Assembly: GCA_021399445.1 (NCBI GenBank)
Contig: JAJTUQ010000002.1
Location: forward strand, 806,001 to 870,000
Direction of reading: 5' to 3'
Origin: Xylogone sp. PMI_703
Lineage: Eukaryota; Ascomycota; Leotiomycetes
DNA length: 64,000 nt
The notes under the pieces are model-generated. The model searched no databases and had not been told where the DNA came from. It saw nothing but the letters and a program-made list of their open reading frames with translations. Positions 26,343 through 38,000 of the stretch are shown here, one piece after another. A program made the translations under genes and the position numbers. How positions within the stretch are numbered: position 1 is the stretch's first letter; the number at the start of each line of letters is the position of its first letter.

Positions 26343-27393
26343 TTAATCGAATAGACCACCGAAACCCTCGTCTCCAGACTCCTCAGCTTCCTCCTCCTTC
26401 TCCTCCTCTTTGGCAGCCTCAGCAGCAGGGGCAGCGTCAGAGGTTGCCGCAACAGCGACTGATGCATAAGCATCTGGGTTTGCTATTCTGTCTTTCAGCT
26501 CCTCGATCTCAGGCCAGCTGTATTCAGTTTCAACGGCAACAGCAAGAACATTCTTGTATGAGTTGACAACTGAGTGCATGACCGAGGGAAGGGTAGGGAA
26601 GTTTGTGGCCAAAGAAATGCAAGCGATGGTAGTGATGGCGCTAGAGAAGGCCTTGAGAAGTTGAGCCTCCTCGATATCAAGAACGCTTGGTGGGAAAGTG
26701 TTTCCTTGATCGTACACCTGAGTGATACCCATCCCGTAGGTGAAAGGGGAAATGTTGAGCATGTTGAGAAGAGTTGCCTCAGATGCACCAACTTTGGTTC
26801 CCGCCTCGACCAATTTCAAGTCGGACGTAATTTCAATGGTACCACGAGCGATCTTGGTTGGAACACCAAGAGCCTGGAAGAAAGAGGTCTTACCAGGTTC
26901 CATACCGGTGTTACCAGCTGGGACGTACACGTCGGCCGGAGCGACGGCACCAGCCCTGGCAGGAGCAGCAACTTTGTTGGCAAGAATCTTGTCACGGACG
27001 CTCTTCAAATCGGAGTTGGTGAAGACGAATCCAATATTACCCTTGACAAAGGGAAGAAGACGCTCGTATTCTGGGTTCTCGTTGAGAAAACCCTTGACGG
27101 CACGACGAACCTAGGGAGCGGAGAGTTAAAAAAGAAAGAAAATGTCAGAGATTCCACATCTGGACTCACCATAGTGTTCTTGCCCATCAAGACAACACCC
27201 TCACCTCGGAGGGCTTGTCGAATTTCGTGCATCTGCTGGGAGGAGCTACCATCCTGTTAGCAATTTACTTTCTGTATTCAGCAGGTAATGCTTACACATT
27301 GTCAACGCCAACGATGAAAATGCTTTTGTACGCGTCGAGCAAGCTTTTCAACTTGTCGAAGTAGCCAGCTTTATTCTCGGATCTGCCCCCCAT
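26343..27393 (-). CDS. RPP0: 60S acidic ribosomal stalk protein P0 (uL10)
   Basis: Three exons (27393-27296, 27245-27170, 27110-26343) encode 313 residues, the expected length. P0 anchors the P1/P2 dimers to 25S rRNA and recruits elongation factors. The N-terminus starts [20 protein letters not shown], and [18 protein letters not shown] crosses intron 1, whose junction restores the conserved Val. [12 protein letters not shown] crosses intron 2. The middle region has [26 protein letters not shown] and FPTLPSV. The C-terminus is an Ala-rich hinge, an acidic Glu/Lys stretch and the stalk tail ending DEGFGGLFD, slightly different from the commonest tail, which ends MGFGLFD. Introns near the 5' end are usual for fungal ribosomal protein genes. 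Confidence 0.96.
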
Positions 27394-27750
27394 ATCTTCT
27401 TATGATGAAGCTAGGATGTTTAAGGGTCAGATGTTGTGTTGACTAAATTGGAGGTGTATTCTCGGGTATCTAAGCTGATGATAATTCTAAGTTTCGCGAT
27501 AATAATTTTGTGCGCAATGATAGGGCTCCGCTAGCGTTCGCACTACTGCGGATTACTTGAGCAAACGGCAATGCAAGCTATTATTGGACAAAGCACCTGA
27601 CCCAGTCGCAAATTTCAATGTGCAATGGAGAAAGCATATCAAAGTCTTGAGGCTCTCGTGAGGTGGAAAATTGGAGTAAACTTATCAGTAAACACAGTTT
27701 GAATCACAATTGAACCGGCTCCGGTATAGTTCAGGATCTTGTCTCCAGAT
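27394..27750. promoter_or_regulatory. Bidirectional promoter of P0 and TRM82
   Basis: 357 bp separate the two start codons, so both promoters must share this spacer. It contains one CCAAT on the minus strand (ATTGG at 27583-27587), about 190 bp upstream of the P0 start. No other element is convincing by eye. Confidence 0.5.
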
Positions 27751-29468
27751 ATGGCGAGTTTACCATTGCCGTACCAATGCCTCCAGATATGTGGTAATGT
27801 TCTTGTTGCTGCTCGCGGTGCGAGCATAGATATACTCAGCCTTGAAACTGGTATGCTATTATCGACGTGGAACTACAAGGAATCCACAAACGCTGGTCCT
27901 TCTACTTTAGAGAATGATGACAGTGCTGCAGCATTGACCAAAGATGAAGCTAATAAAACGACACTGGATGATGCTAGTCCACAAGCAAAAAGAAGAAGGC
28001 TATCAAGTTCCAGGTCAGATATAAGAATCTCTAAAGGCCAGGATGAAAGGAAACCAGTTCCAGATCTATCCAGTTCTACATTGTCAAAAGCTAGCAGCCC
28101 GACTATCATCAATATGACCGGAACAAGGAACGGAAAACATCTCGTCGTTGTCACTGGAGAAGATAAGGCCATAAGGGTTTTGGAATGGGAAAGTACTAGC
28201 TCCTCTAGCCGTACTCTCAGTCAGAAAAGTCTACGGTAATATGAGAACAGACCCGACTGTGATGGGAATCTGAACTAACTAACAACAGTACCATGCCTAA
28301 GCGTCCGTGTGCAATTGCTATCACCAAGGATGATAGCACCATTATCAGTGCTGATAAATTTGGCGACGTTTATGCTCTTCCACTGATTGAAACAAAAATG
28401 CCCTCAGACGAGCAGAATACAGCAACAGATCTAAATGGAGCTAGGGATTCTGGACTGACACCAGAATCAAAGCTTTACAAACCCGCCGCCAGCGATTTGA
28501 CAGTGCACTCTATCAGAAACCTAAAAGCATTACAGAATCAACTCAGACACGCGAATCGCGTTTCAGAAAAGCTGGAACCCGATTTTGAACATCATCTTTT
28601 ACTTGGCCATGTTTCAATGCTAACCGACCTTGCACTGGTAACGTTGGATAGCAGGGATTATATAATAACTGCAGATAGAGACGAGCACATTCGTGTTTCA
28701 CGTGGACAGCCTCACTCCCATATTATAGAAGGCTTCTGTCTTGGTCATAGCGAATTCATTAGTAGACTCTCTGTTCCGGAATCGCGGCCTAGCATCTTAA
28801 TCTCAGGAGGGGGTGAAAACGAGCTATTCGTATGGGATTGGAGGCTTGGAGAGCTGATCGAGAGAGAGAATCTATCTACTCATATCGATGCTCTTGTGAC
28901 AGATAGTACGCCTGCTCTGGAAGTTGATACAGCGTCAAGTACTGCGACTGAGCGAAGTAGAATGATTGCAGTATCTAGTATTCATCATGCGACGCAAATG
29001 CTGGATGGCTCCAACAGGGACGTTATTGTAGCCACCTGCGAAGGGTAAGAAATCGAAACTTAATATCATAATCTTGCTGATATAGTTACTAGTGTACCCG
29101 CTATTATAATATTCATGTTAACACAGGATAACCATCTTGAGCATCTCAAAACACTTAATTTAGCCGGAAATGCCCTCTCCGTTGCAGTAACGGCTTCATC
29201 TGCGGATAGGTTAGACGTTTTTGTGTCAATTGATACCATCTACGCTCCGGGAACCACTACCAGAATCAGAGATGGGGGTTCTGCTCTTAATCCATTACAA
29301 CATTTTACATCTATCAGGGGTGAATGGAATAGCGTTTTCCAATTTGAAGTGGTAAAAGGTTACGAAGTGGAAATAGAGGGTCTGGGAAGCAAAGGTCGAA
29401 TAAAGGAAACGCTATACAATCTTGAGGGTTTACGGAAAAGAGAAGGGGATACCCAAACAGAAGAGTAG
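27751..29468 (+). CDS. TRM82: tRNA (guanine-N7)-methyltransferase non-catalytic subunit Trm82
   Basis: WD40 protein that partners Trm8 to make m7G46 in tRNA (human WDR4). Three exons (27751-28235, 28289-29044, 29093-29468) encode 538 residues. The longer open frame begins at a TTG at 27739; the ATG is four codons on. Family features: an early blade with VLVAARGASIDILSLETG; a low-complexity insert; GKHLVVVTGEDKAIRVLEW; KRPCAIAITKDDSTIISADKFGDVYALPL across intron 1; LLLGHVSMLTDLALV and YIITADRDEHIRVSRGQP; FCLGHSEFISRL; and EGVPAIIIFML formed by intron 2. For intron 2 the nearer acceptor at about 29085 would give an immediate stop, so the one at 29092 is used. The 3' end converges on the next gene with 152 bp between stops. 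Confidence 0.92.
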
Positions 29469-29620
29469 AGATGTCAATAATAAGTAATAACTGACCACAG
29501 ACCCTAAAGTAGTTGACATTGTTAAAGATCTTCAAGTCTTTTAATTGTATATTACTGGAGTTTGCCATGGCAGTTAAACCAAAGATATTGCATGAGTATC
29601 GTATATTATGTTAAGTTCCA

Positions 29621-31891
29621 TTATTCTACTGGCCCAACCCTCAGTACGTTACTCTCACGTCTGTGTAATATCCGCTTTCGCATCAAATGCTCCTGCCACC
29701 TATGGGCAACTTTATCTACTGTCTCAGCGACTTCTTTCCCCTCAATCCTAGATATAATCCCCAAAGCCCAGTTAAGCCTGTTGGTTCCTATTCCATTCTC
29801 TCGGATAACTTCACGAGTAATTCCAGCGTGGCTTATTGCCTTGCTCAGGTCAGGTTTGACATCTGCTCCATGTATACGCAAATACGTTGCACAGTGCATC
29901 ACGTTACGAAGAGCCACCCTCTGGGAGCGGCAATCCGAACGGGCAAAAGCTAAAGCCATTTTGTGGATTAGCTCTACTCTTGATCTAGGCAGAGGCTTCA
30001 ATACAGAAGGCTTGCGTGGATAGCCTGAAAGCTTTGACATAGGAATTCCGATAATATCCCAAATTGCCTTAGGAGAAATAGAAGGGTCGTTAATGAGAGA
30101 GATGATAAGGCCGGGACATCCATCTGCTACTAGCGGTTTATTATCATATCGGATTTGATAATATATCTTGAACATGTGAAGGCCCAGGCGGGGATTGAAA
30201 CTGCTAATGTTATCAATCATTGAAGACATTAGAGACGCTGGAATTTTCAGGTTTAGTCCTTTCATTCGTTTGAAAAGCTCATATATAGCCTTATGCCGTT
30301 CCAGCTTGTGTAACAGATTGACCAGATCTTTTGTTCTTGCCCAAAAGTTCTCTCGATGTCTATCAACCGAACTCAATAGCAGTGCGAGGTCTCGGTTCTG
30401 ACCAAGTGAAGAGAAGGTATTTCGGACGGGAGTAGTCGATGATAGAAAGCCCTGACTGATCCAGTGATCTAGGACCAAGTCACTGCTCTCACTGACAGTA
30501 ACTGGAATATGCACCACGGATTTGACACCAGTGCCCATGGCCACGTTAGGTAACTCCATTTTCTTCCACTCTTTGACAAATAGCTCATCGTCAATATAAG
30601 GGGACCTTGCAAGGAACGATAACCAGCAGTATCGTATCGTTCGAAAAGCTTTGGAATTTTGCGCCTTCGTGGGTGCATATTCATGCAAGATGTAGTCAGA
30701 GCCAGTTGGTATTATACGGTTCAGTAGATGCTGAGGAACGTTCCTAAACGCATCTGTAAGAGTATTCACTGATTTCTTGCGAGATGACATTCTGAGTTCG
30801 ACTTCATCAATATCTGCAATTATGGATGATATACGCTCATTGTAGCTTTCTATCCTCCTTTGAATGGCTGCAATTTCCTCTTGTGACTGTAGCCACCGTC
30901 TCATATCCATAACTTTACGCTCCAGTTGTTGGATATGGTAATCTGATCCTGCAACGGTAGCCTCAATTGCTCCTACGCAAGGTGCGAGATCTGAAGGACA
31001 ACAATCTTTTAGCCATGCTGATACCCAAGGTTTTAATAGTGAGCTTATGCTTGGTAACATAAGCTCTAGCTGATCATTGGAGGCTGAAGTAAGTATTTCA
31101 CGAGCCATAGATTGTACGTCGGTAGTACTGGGAATCTGACTCAAGAGCAACACTAGCGTTGCTAAGACATCTCCATCAAAATCAGCGGGTCCGACAACTT
31201 TTGATGAGATAATGCCTCCCCAAATAGCATTATAGAGGTCCATGCGGCGTGAGTCCGTAGAGGTAACATCTGTAGAGGTCGTGCATAGTATATCCGCGGT
31301 TTTAAGAAGCAAGACTTTGAGCGCATCACTTGATACTAAGCCAAGTATCAAGGCATGCTTAAGCTTCTTGTTGAACTCTTTGCAAACGTCATCTAACCTT
31401 AATATCGTGACTGCATCTATTGCTTCTCGAAACCTATCAATTGAAATGTTGGGATCTAACCTGCCTTGGTGTTCCGGATTATTAAGTCCTTGGTAGTCTT
31501 CACAGTCGTCATGGGTACTGTCTGCAGTATTATCCCACTCAGCCAACCATTTTGGCAAGAGAGTCTTATTAGGAGACTCGGAAGGTGGAGATTTTGGAGG
31601 TTGCCACTGCCATTGTGTCATATCCACATGTACAAAAGTACCCCAAAAAGTCGGGAATTCCTGCCTAGCAATTGGAACTGCCTCAGAAGCATGCGCCATT
31701 CGCCGTTTCCCCAACCTCCTCCTGCTCTCCATGGGACCCGGTACTGAGCTGCCATGTCGTCTGGCTGTACGAGAAATGGCGCAGAATCTCCGAAAATAAC
31801 GCTCTAGAATTTCTTCTGATAGCCATACTGAATCGGAACTCCTAAGCTGGTGCTGCACCGCCCGACAGCAGCCAGCTGGTCGAGAGAGCAT
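29621..31891 (-). CDS. Conserved-looking helical protein, probably mitochondrial, function unknown
   Basis: Uninterrupted frame of 756 residues from an ATG at 31891. I do not recognise the family with confidence. The first 65 residues are rich in Arg and Ser with few acids (e.g. RYFRRFCAISRTARRHGSS), consistent with a mitochondrial presequence. The middle (about 350-400) is predicted coiled coil (QLERKVMDMRRWLQSQEEIAAIQRRI). The last 250 residues look like stacked helices (LVNLLHKLERHKAIYELFKRMKGLNLKIPASLMSSMID), similar in character to pentatricopeptide-repeat proteins of fungal mitochondria that act on organelle transcripts. Whether it is a true PPR protein cannot be settled by eye. It is divergent from HEM12 across 422 bp. 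Confidence 0.7.
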   Translation of the reverse strand: MLSRPAGCCRAVQHQLRSSDSVWLSEEILERYFRRFCAISRTARRHGSSVPGPMESRRRLGKRRMAHASEAVPIARQEFPTFWGTFVHVDMTQWQWQPPKSPPSESPNKTLLPKWLAEWDNTADSTHDDCEDYQGLNNPEHQGRLDPNISIDRFREAIDAVTILRLDDVCKEFNKKLKHALILGLVSSDALKVLLLKTADILCTTSTDVTSTDSRRMDLYNAIWGGIISSKVVGPADFDGDVLATLVLLLSQIPSTTDVQSMAREILTSASNDQLELMLPSISSLLKPWVSAWLKDCCPSDLAPCVGAIEATVAGSDYHIQQLERKVMDMRRWLQSQEEIAAIQRRIESYNERISSIIADIDEVELRMSSRKKSVNTLTDAFRNVPQHLLNRIIPTGSDYILHEYAPTKAQNSKAFRTIRYCWLSFLARSPYIDDELFVKEWKKMELPNVAMGTGVKSVVHIPVTVSESSDLVLDHWISQGFLSSTTPVRNTFSSLGQNRDLALLLSSVDRHRENFWARTKDLVNLLHKLERHKAIYELFKRMKGLNLKIPASLMSSMIDNISSFNPRLGLHMFKIYYQIRYDNKPLVADGCPGLIISLINDPSISPKAIWDIIGIPMSKLSGYPRKPSVLKPLPRSRVELIHKMALAFARSDCRSQRVALRNVMHCATYLRIHGADVKPDLSKAISHAGITREVIRENGIGTNRLNWALGIISRIEGKEVAETVDKVAHRWQEHLMRKRILHRRESNVLRVGPVE

Positions 31892-32313
31892 CTGATTCTT
31901 ACTCTGGCATGAATAGCAGATCTAGAGCCTCCAATTGAGGGTTGGCAAATTCGAAATACAAGTGGCGATAAATTGGCGATTGGCAAAACTTTCAGACATT
32001 TGACTAAAAGGTCATCTAGGTACAGGGATGGTGTGTTGAGCTAAATCCCTCCTGTTATGTAGAATGTTGTCGTCGTGAGAGGTTAACAAGTGCCAGTTGC
32101 GGTTAGTGTATTGCTTATTTGCCTGAGGCTCTGGGCACACGCCACGACTTTCCGCCACAATGCGGGACTAAAGTGGCTGGTGAACTAGCTAGCATTGACC
32201 TACAGGTTATAGCGGGGTAGCCTCGACAGAAGTGTTTCTATAAAAGACAAGAGCAATAATCTGACAATTCAGTCGCTGAATGATTATCACGAAGCCAATT
32301 GTTGAAAAGCAAG
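31892..32313. promoter_or_regulatory. Bidirectional promoter region of the unknown mitochondrial-like gene and HEM12
   Basis: 422 bp between divergent start codons with no coding sequence. It must hold both promoters; no specific site is convincing. Confidence 0.4.
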
Positions 32314-33623
32314 ATGGCACATAAATTTGCCCCACTGCAGAATGATCTGCTGCTAAGAGCAGCCTGGGGTAAGGGCAATATATCTCCAAATGAAACGCAA
32401 CACATTGATCAATGTCATTAGGTCAGGAAGTTGAAAGACCACCCGTATGGGTGATGCGCCAAGGTAGTAATGATTTATATATTAGCATCAAGCGTTGCCA
32501 GCTGAATTGTTGTAGCTGGTCGTTATCTTCCTGAATATCACGAAGCTAAGGGTAACCGTGATTTCTTCGAATGCTGCCGGTCCCCCGAAATTGCTTCGAC
32601 CTTGACTCTCCAACCAATTGAAAGGTATGCGGGGCTTATCGATGCTGCTATTATATTTTCCGATATATTAGTGATACCTCAGGCCATGGGAATGACGGTA
32701 GAGATGGTTGACAAGAAAGGACCACATTTTCCAAACCCTCTGAAATCACCCGATGATGGCCAATTCGAACAGGTGATCAACAGGAAAGTCGATGTTGCAA
32801 CAGAATTAAACTACGTCTATGAAGCTATAACGTTGACAAGGCATAAACTAAACGGTAGAGTTCCTCTCTTTGGATTTTGTGGAGCGCCGTGGACTTTACT
32901 CTGTTATATGGTGGAGGGAGGAGGAAGCAAGCTCTTTGTGCAGAGTAAGACCTGGATATATAAATACCCTGAGGCCAGCAAGAAATTGTTACAGAAGATA
33001 GCGGAAATTTGTGTCGAATACCTAGCCTTACAGGTTCAAGCGGGAGCACAGGTTCGTTCTGGATGTAAAATGCGTGCAAGAAACAACTGATTCATTTCTA
33101 TATTTAGATTGTTCAAGTTTTTGACTCCTGGGCGGCTGAGTTGTCACCCTCAGCATTTAAAGAGTTCTCACAACCGTATTTGGCACATATTTCAAAATTG
33201 CTGCCGGAGCGCCTAAAAGAATTGAAGTTAGATCCTGTTCCTATGGTTGTCTTTGCCAAAGGAGCATGGTATGCGTTGAATGATCTCTGTAGCTTGGGAT
33301 ACAATGTTGTTGGCTTGGACTGGTTGCAAGATCCCGCCGAAGCCGTTAGAATCAGAGGCGATAGACCTGTAGCTTTTCAAGGCAACGCGGATCCTGGACT
33401 TCTATATGGATCTAAGGAGGCAATAACTAAAGCAGTAGAAGGAATGGTAAGAGGATTTGGTGGTGGAAAAAGGGGCTGGATTGCAAATCTTGGCCATGGT
33501 ATGGACCTAATTAAATTGATCAATAGGCTTCTGCTAACTGTCTGTGCAGGCATTACACCCTTCGTAAACCCAGATGACTTAAAATTCTATTTTCAGGAAA
33601 TTCACCGACTGGCAGGGAGATAG
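32314..33623 (+). CDS. HEM12: Uroporphyrinogen decarboxylase
   Basis: Fifth enzyme of haem synthesis: converts uroporphyrinogen III to coproporphyrinogen III in the cytosol by four decarboxylations. Five exons (32314-32368, 32422-32463, 32516-33051, 33108-33498, 33550-33623) give 365 residues, the family norm. The first signature [16 protein letters not shown] spans the 42-nt exon 2 and the start of exon 3, including the conserved Arg residues that bind the substrate. Other marks: [15 protein letters not shown] with the catalytic Asp; second signature [51 protein letters not shown]; and [14 protein letters not shown] at the last junction. The first two exons are too short to appear as separate open frames and were placed by motif continuity. 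Confidence 0.95.
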
Positions 33624-33765
33624 AGAGCAGTTTCCAGAGAGAAATAACAGTACTGCCATAGAATGAAGGCTACTAAATCATGTATAGTAATGGATCTGAT
33701 TTATCTGGCCTCTTTGGAATACACTCTTTTTTCTTCGCCGATGTCCTCGTTCCTATACAGAGCTA

Positions 33766-34492
33766 TTAGATCGTTCTCCCGTGGTAATCTTTTTCTGGGA
33801 AATATCTAGTCTCATACCATACGTCCGGTTTTTCCTTAATAAATCGTTCCATGAGTTCCTGACATTCTTTGTTATCTAAGAGAACGACATCAATGCCTCG
33901 TTGCTTCAAGTATGCTTCCCCTCCTAGGAACGTTTTATTTTCCCCGATCACTACTCGCGAGATACCATAAAGAAGGCATGCACCTGTGCTATACACCGGT
34001 AATTACATGATAAGCTTCAAGAATTGGATGATTTCACGAATAGGAAGCGTACCACATGTCACAGGGTGATAGCCTTGTGCCAAAGTCCTGTTAATAAACG
34101 GTCCCATATCTAAGCAAGTCCCGTTTTGATTCTCACTTACGTTGTATACATGGTCGCACCTCTGTATGCGGAAGCTGGCAGGCGCCCAGAATTATTAAGA
34201 GCAGATGTTTCTCCCTAAATTTTGCTTCAGAAGTGTACGGCCATAAAAGTCCTCCGTGTATTTCATGCTCACGTGAAGGATGGGAGAGCCACTCTGAACA
34301 CGCATATTGTGACCTCGACCTAGCAATTTACCCTCTTTTGAGACAAGAGCAGCGCCAATCTAGAAGAGGAAGAATTGGAATTAGTGGTAGGTACCCAGGG
34401 GAGAGTATGAGGACTCTTACAGGAACACCGCCTTCCTCGAACGAAGCTTTAGCCTCTTCAACGGCGATTGCAAAACCTTCTTGATCATTCAT
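33766..34492 (-). CDS. FCY1: Cytosine deaminase
   Basis: Zinc enzyme of pyrimidine salvage that turns cytosine into uracil and also deaminates 5-fluorocytosine. Five exons (34492-34421, 34359-34273, 34214-34141, 34073-34053, 33988-33766) give 158 residues, the same length as yeast Fcy1. Conserved pieces: KASFEEGGVPIGAALV; LLGRGHNMRVQ; SGSPILHGETSAL, with the zinc His and catalytic Glu (HGE) formed across intron 2; SPCDMCTGACLLYG, with the two zinc Cys; then IGENKTFLGGEAYL and a C-terminal WYE-type end. Exon 4 is only 21 nt and carries the first zinc Cys and two thirds of the codon of the second. The intron 3 acceptor ends in AAG. Convergent with HEM12, with 142 bp between stops. Confidence 0.93.
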
Positions 34493-35099
34493 TTCGCGGT
34501 ATCTGGAATGTGACACCACGGAACAGTTATTTGCGGGCGACTTGGGATGTACTGAAGTAACAGACATATGGGACGCCAGTAAAAACCCCACTTTCTTATC
34601 AAGTGGCGGGTAGCTTAACACATTGGCTATGAGGTCTACAGAAGGGCTCGGTGCCTGAGGTCGCAAATACCGAGATGGGAGGTTAGATCAATGAGGGTCC
34701 AGTATGGAGCTATTAGGTAATTTCTCCAGAATAGAAGATGAAGTGTCGTATTTGAGTGGTGGGTACAAAATAGGACTGGAAGTAGAATGCAGTTTTGTAA
34801 AACGAGCTCTTGCTTAAATGGTGGAAAATTTGGGAATAGATATAAAAGCCATTTCATTTGACCTCTTCTACCGGTAGGACCTTCGAAAGGTTGGCAGCCC
34901 GATTTCAACGCTAAAATTAAAACAATTATTAAATACACTTGCTTAATTAACAGTCCAGGATATCTCTTAAAAGTAAGGGCATATAAAGCGATAAGAACCT
35001 TGAACCCAAAACAGTTTTTGAGCGATACTTGAGTGTATCATCACAGACATGATTTTGCTTAAGAAAAATCCCCGCCAAATAACATATTATGAGACAAAG
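34493..35099. other. Intergenic region, FCY1 promoter and tricalbin 3' end
   Basis: 607 bp between two minus-strand genes. The part from about 34880 to 35090 is AT-rich. No gene is supported. Confidence 0.45.
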
Positions 35100-38000
35100 C
35101 TAAGGATTTGGTGTTACCTCCCTGCTGGCTCGTCCGTTTTCTCTCTTGCTCAGAAGGCTTTTCCTTATACTCGACCTCGGACTATCCGCGTCGTTTTCCG
35201 CTATGGGGGTGAAATTACTTTTTATGACGACGACCCCTGAGCCTGCCCTTACTGGCTTCTCGGCGTTCGAGCCGGACTCATCAACAAAGAAAAGAGCTTC
35301 TCCAAGTTCTGTATCACTACCAAAAGTTGAGTGATCTTTGACCTGTATTTGGAATTGGGCATCGGCAGTGCATGAGCATTTGAATGTCTCCTTCTTAGGA
35401 TCGAACTGTACGGAACCAGTTGATGACTTAATGTGTGCTGTTTTATGAAGCACCTTTGTTTTAGTGCCCAAGTGTTTGACATAGACCATGACGTTTGACG
35501 ACGGCGGGTACCCTGAGGCGCCAACAACTGTGAAGGTTGCAGTCCCTGTGGGGGCACCCGCTGCATAGGTGCTATGTATAGAAGAAGCACCAAAACTTCG
35601 TGTCCGACTATGAGAGGAAGCAGATAGAGTCCCACCAGCCGTCCCAGGAGGTGTGGTTGTGGTTTCAATGGTTGGAAGTGGGACATTGGTGTTTGGAGGT
35701 ATTACCAGGCTAGGCGCAGAAGACAGGTGGTCATCGTTGCTATTGGTGGCTCTGAACTCTTCGACCGTACTGACCGAGCCGTTTCTACCTTCGTCGCTTT
35801 TCTTTCCTCTGAAACCATTTCGAATGAATGATGCGCCCTTACCCACGCTGTGTGCTGCTAGGCCGACTCCCTTGATGGGGGCGCCAGCGACTCCAGTGAC
35901 AATCTTCCCTGGCGCAGCAAATGTACCCGAGAAGGTTGATGTGTTTTGGTGAGTGCGAGTGACGTAGTCAGGGCGGAAGAGTAGTCGCAATCTGATAGAT
36001 CCTGACTTTCCGTCTAATTTAAGATTGTACTCTTGAGCCTTGAAGGGATCGAGGAGCTCCAAGTTGATAGGTGCGGTACCGAGCAAATCTGCTTTGTCGC
36101 CGAAATCCCAATCGTATACCCTACATACAAACTCCGCACCAGTTCTCGAGCTGATGTCAACATCAAAAAACTCATTCCATGCTGGATGTAGTGTTTTCTT
36201 CTGGATTTTAGTTTTGAACACCGTTTCGCCATTGAGCTCGAATTTACAATAGGGATCGCTATAGCCGTTACGGTCTGCTGATGGTAAGTCCGTTGCGTCG
36301 AGCACGTCTACACGGAGCTTGCCCATATTGTTGATACTCTCGCTAGGATCAAGTCGCATCTTGACAGGAATGTACTTCAAGCTGACTTTTATACTGTTAA
36401 TCTTGCCATCTTCATCCTTAAGCCGCAGCGTTGTAGGGTTGTTCTGTAAAGGAAAAAAAATAAGAAATGATTAGTACTGCTCTTTCAAAATCTAAAGTTG
36501 GGCAAGACGTACAAGACATTGCTTAAGAGTATCCAGCGTGTTGCCTGTGAGTTTGGCAATGATATGATCTCTGTCCTTCTTCTGGTCCCCCTTACTGTCG
36601 CCCTTTTCTCGGATACGTATAGTGATCTTTGAAAAGTCAAGTTCCCGGACAAAGCAGTCACCTATTTCATCGAGCGTATGCTTCTTCGACCGAATAACGG
36701 AAGAGGAATATGAGGGAAAAGCCATATCGTCGATCAATACTTCTACGCGCACATCTGACTCTGAGAGTTCGACGTCTAGTAGCTTGAATATGATCAAGCC
36801 TGATTCGTATTTGATCAATTCCTCAGGACTGAGATGGATCTTCGGTAAAATTTTCTCCTTTGGCATTTCCTCTTGTTCCTTCTCACCTTCTTCGAGCCTC
36901 TTCGCTATCTCGGATTCGGCATCTGCTGGTTTCGATTGCCCATCGTCAACTGATATGCGGCCGGCATTTGAAGCATCCTTTCTCTTCATCTCCTTTTCCT
37001 CCTCTTCTTGCTTCTCTTTCTCCTCTTCTGGATCGGCGATATTCAAGCACGGGTAGAATGCAGCCGTATAGTTAAGAGTCCCTTTCGAATAGCCCTTTCC
37101 ATGCATACGTAATGCACCAGCTTGAGGAATCTTGCTATCATGTACCTGGTATTCTCCATTTTCAGCTTGTTGGATGTAATCAGCAGCAAGCACCTCAACG
37201 AGACCCAGTGATCGATCGCTATTCATTGTCTCTTGATCCATGACTTCGAGTATCAATCTTTCCCTCGTGTTATGCACTGGCACGTAAATGACTTCGTCCC
37301 AGTCCGGATTAAGGTTGCTCTGAAACGTCACTGTACGGCCTTTCTCTACTCCCGAGAGAAGGACACGGACATAAGGATCAGACTTGCCTAGGGTCTCTAG
37401 ATTGCGAAGATCACGGGCATTGATAAAGTGGAGTCTCATAACACCGATAGGCGTTACGTATCCGCCTGTCCCAGAACCAATGCCAGTCAATGCAACTGGC
37501 TTCCACTGCAACATTAACTTAACTCGGCCTGTTTTAGCACCTGCCAGGTTGTACCATTCCTGGCCCTTGTCCATTAGTTGTAGCATGTCGTCCAGTTTAA
37601 GTTGATATGTGCCAAGGATTGGATCTGTAGAGAGGTCCCGATCATCTTTTATGACAACCCCAAATTTGGCCTTTTTACGATCAGTGATAAGGATTTCCTT
37701 AGAGCCATTGTCCCATATCGGGTTGTTAGTACGTTTTAATTTCCTCGTGGCGTGAATCTCCTTGTTGTTAAGTAGGAGGACCGCGTAGGGATTGAGCTGA
37801 CCAATAAGACTTTTTGTACCATCGAGATCCTTTGCCTGCTCTACAGTCAAGCGAGCGATACCCGTGTTTGATTCTGGAGGAGGTTCCACCGTGCCATCGG
37901 GAAGAGTAAGTGATTCAAGGACAGGGAAGAAGCGAATATCGGCTGAGACCAAACCACGAGCCTTTCCGTTGGCAATGACCTCGAGATGCTCATTTTCGTG

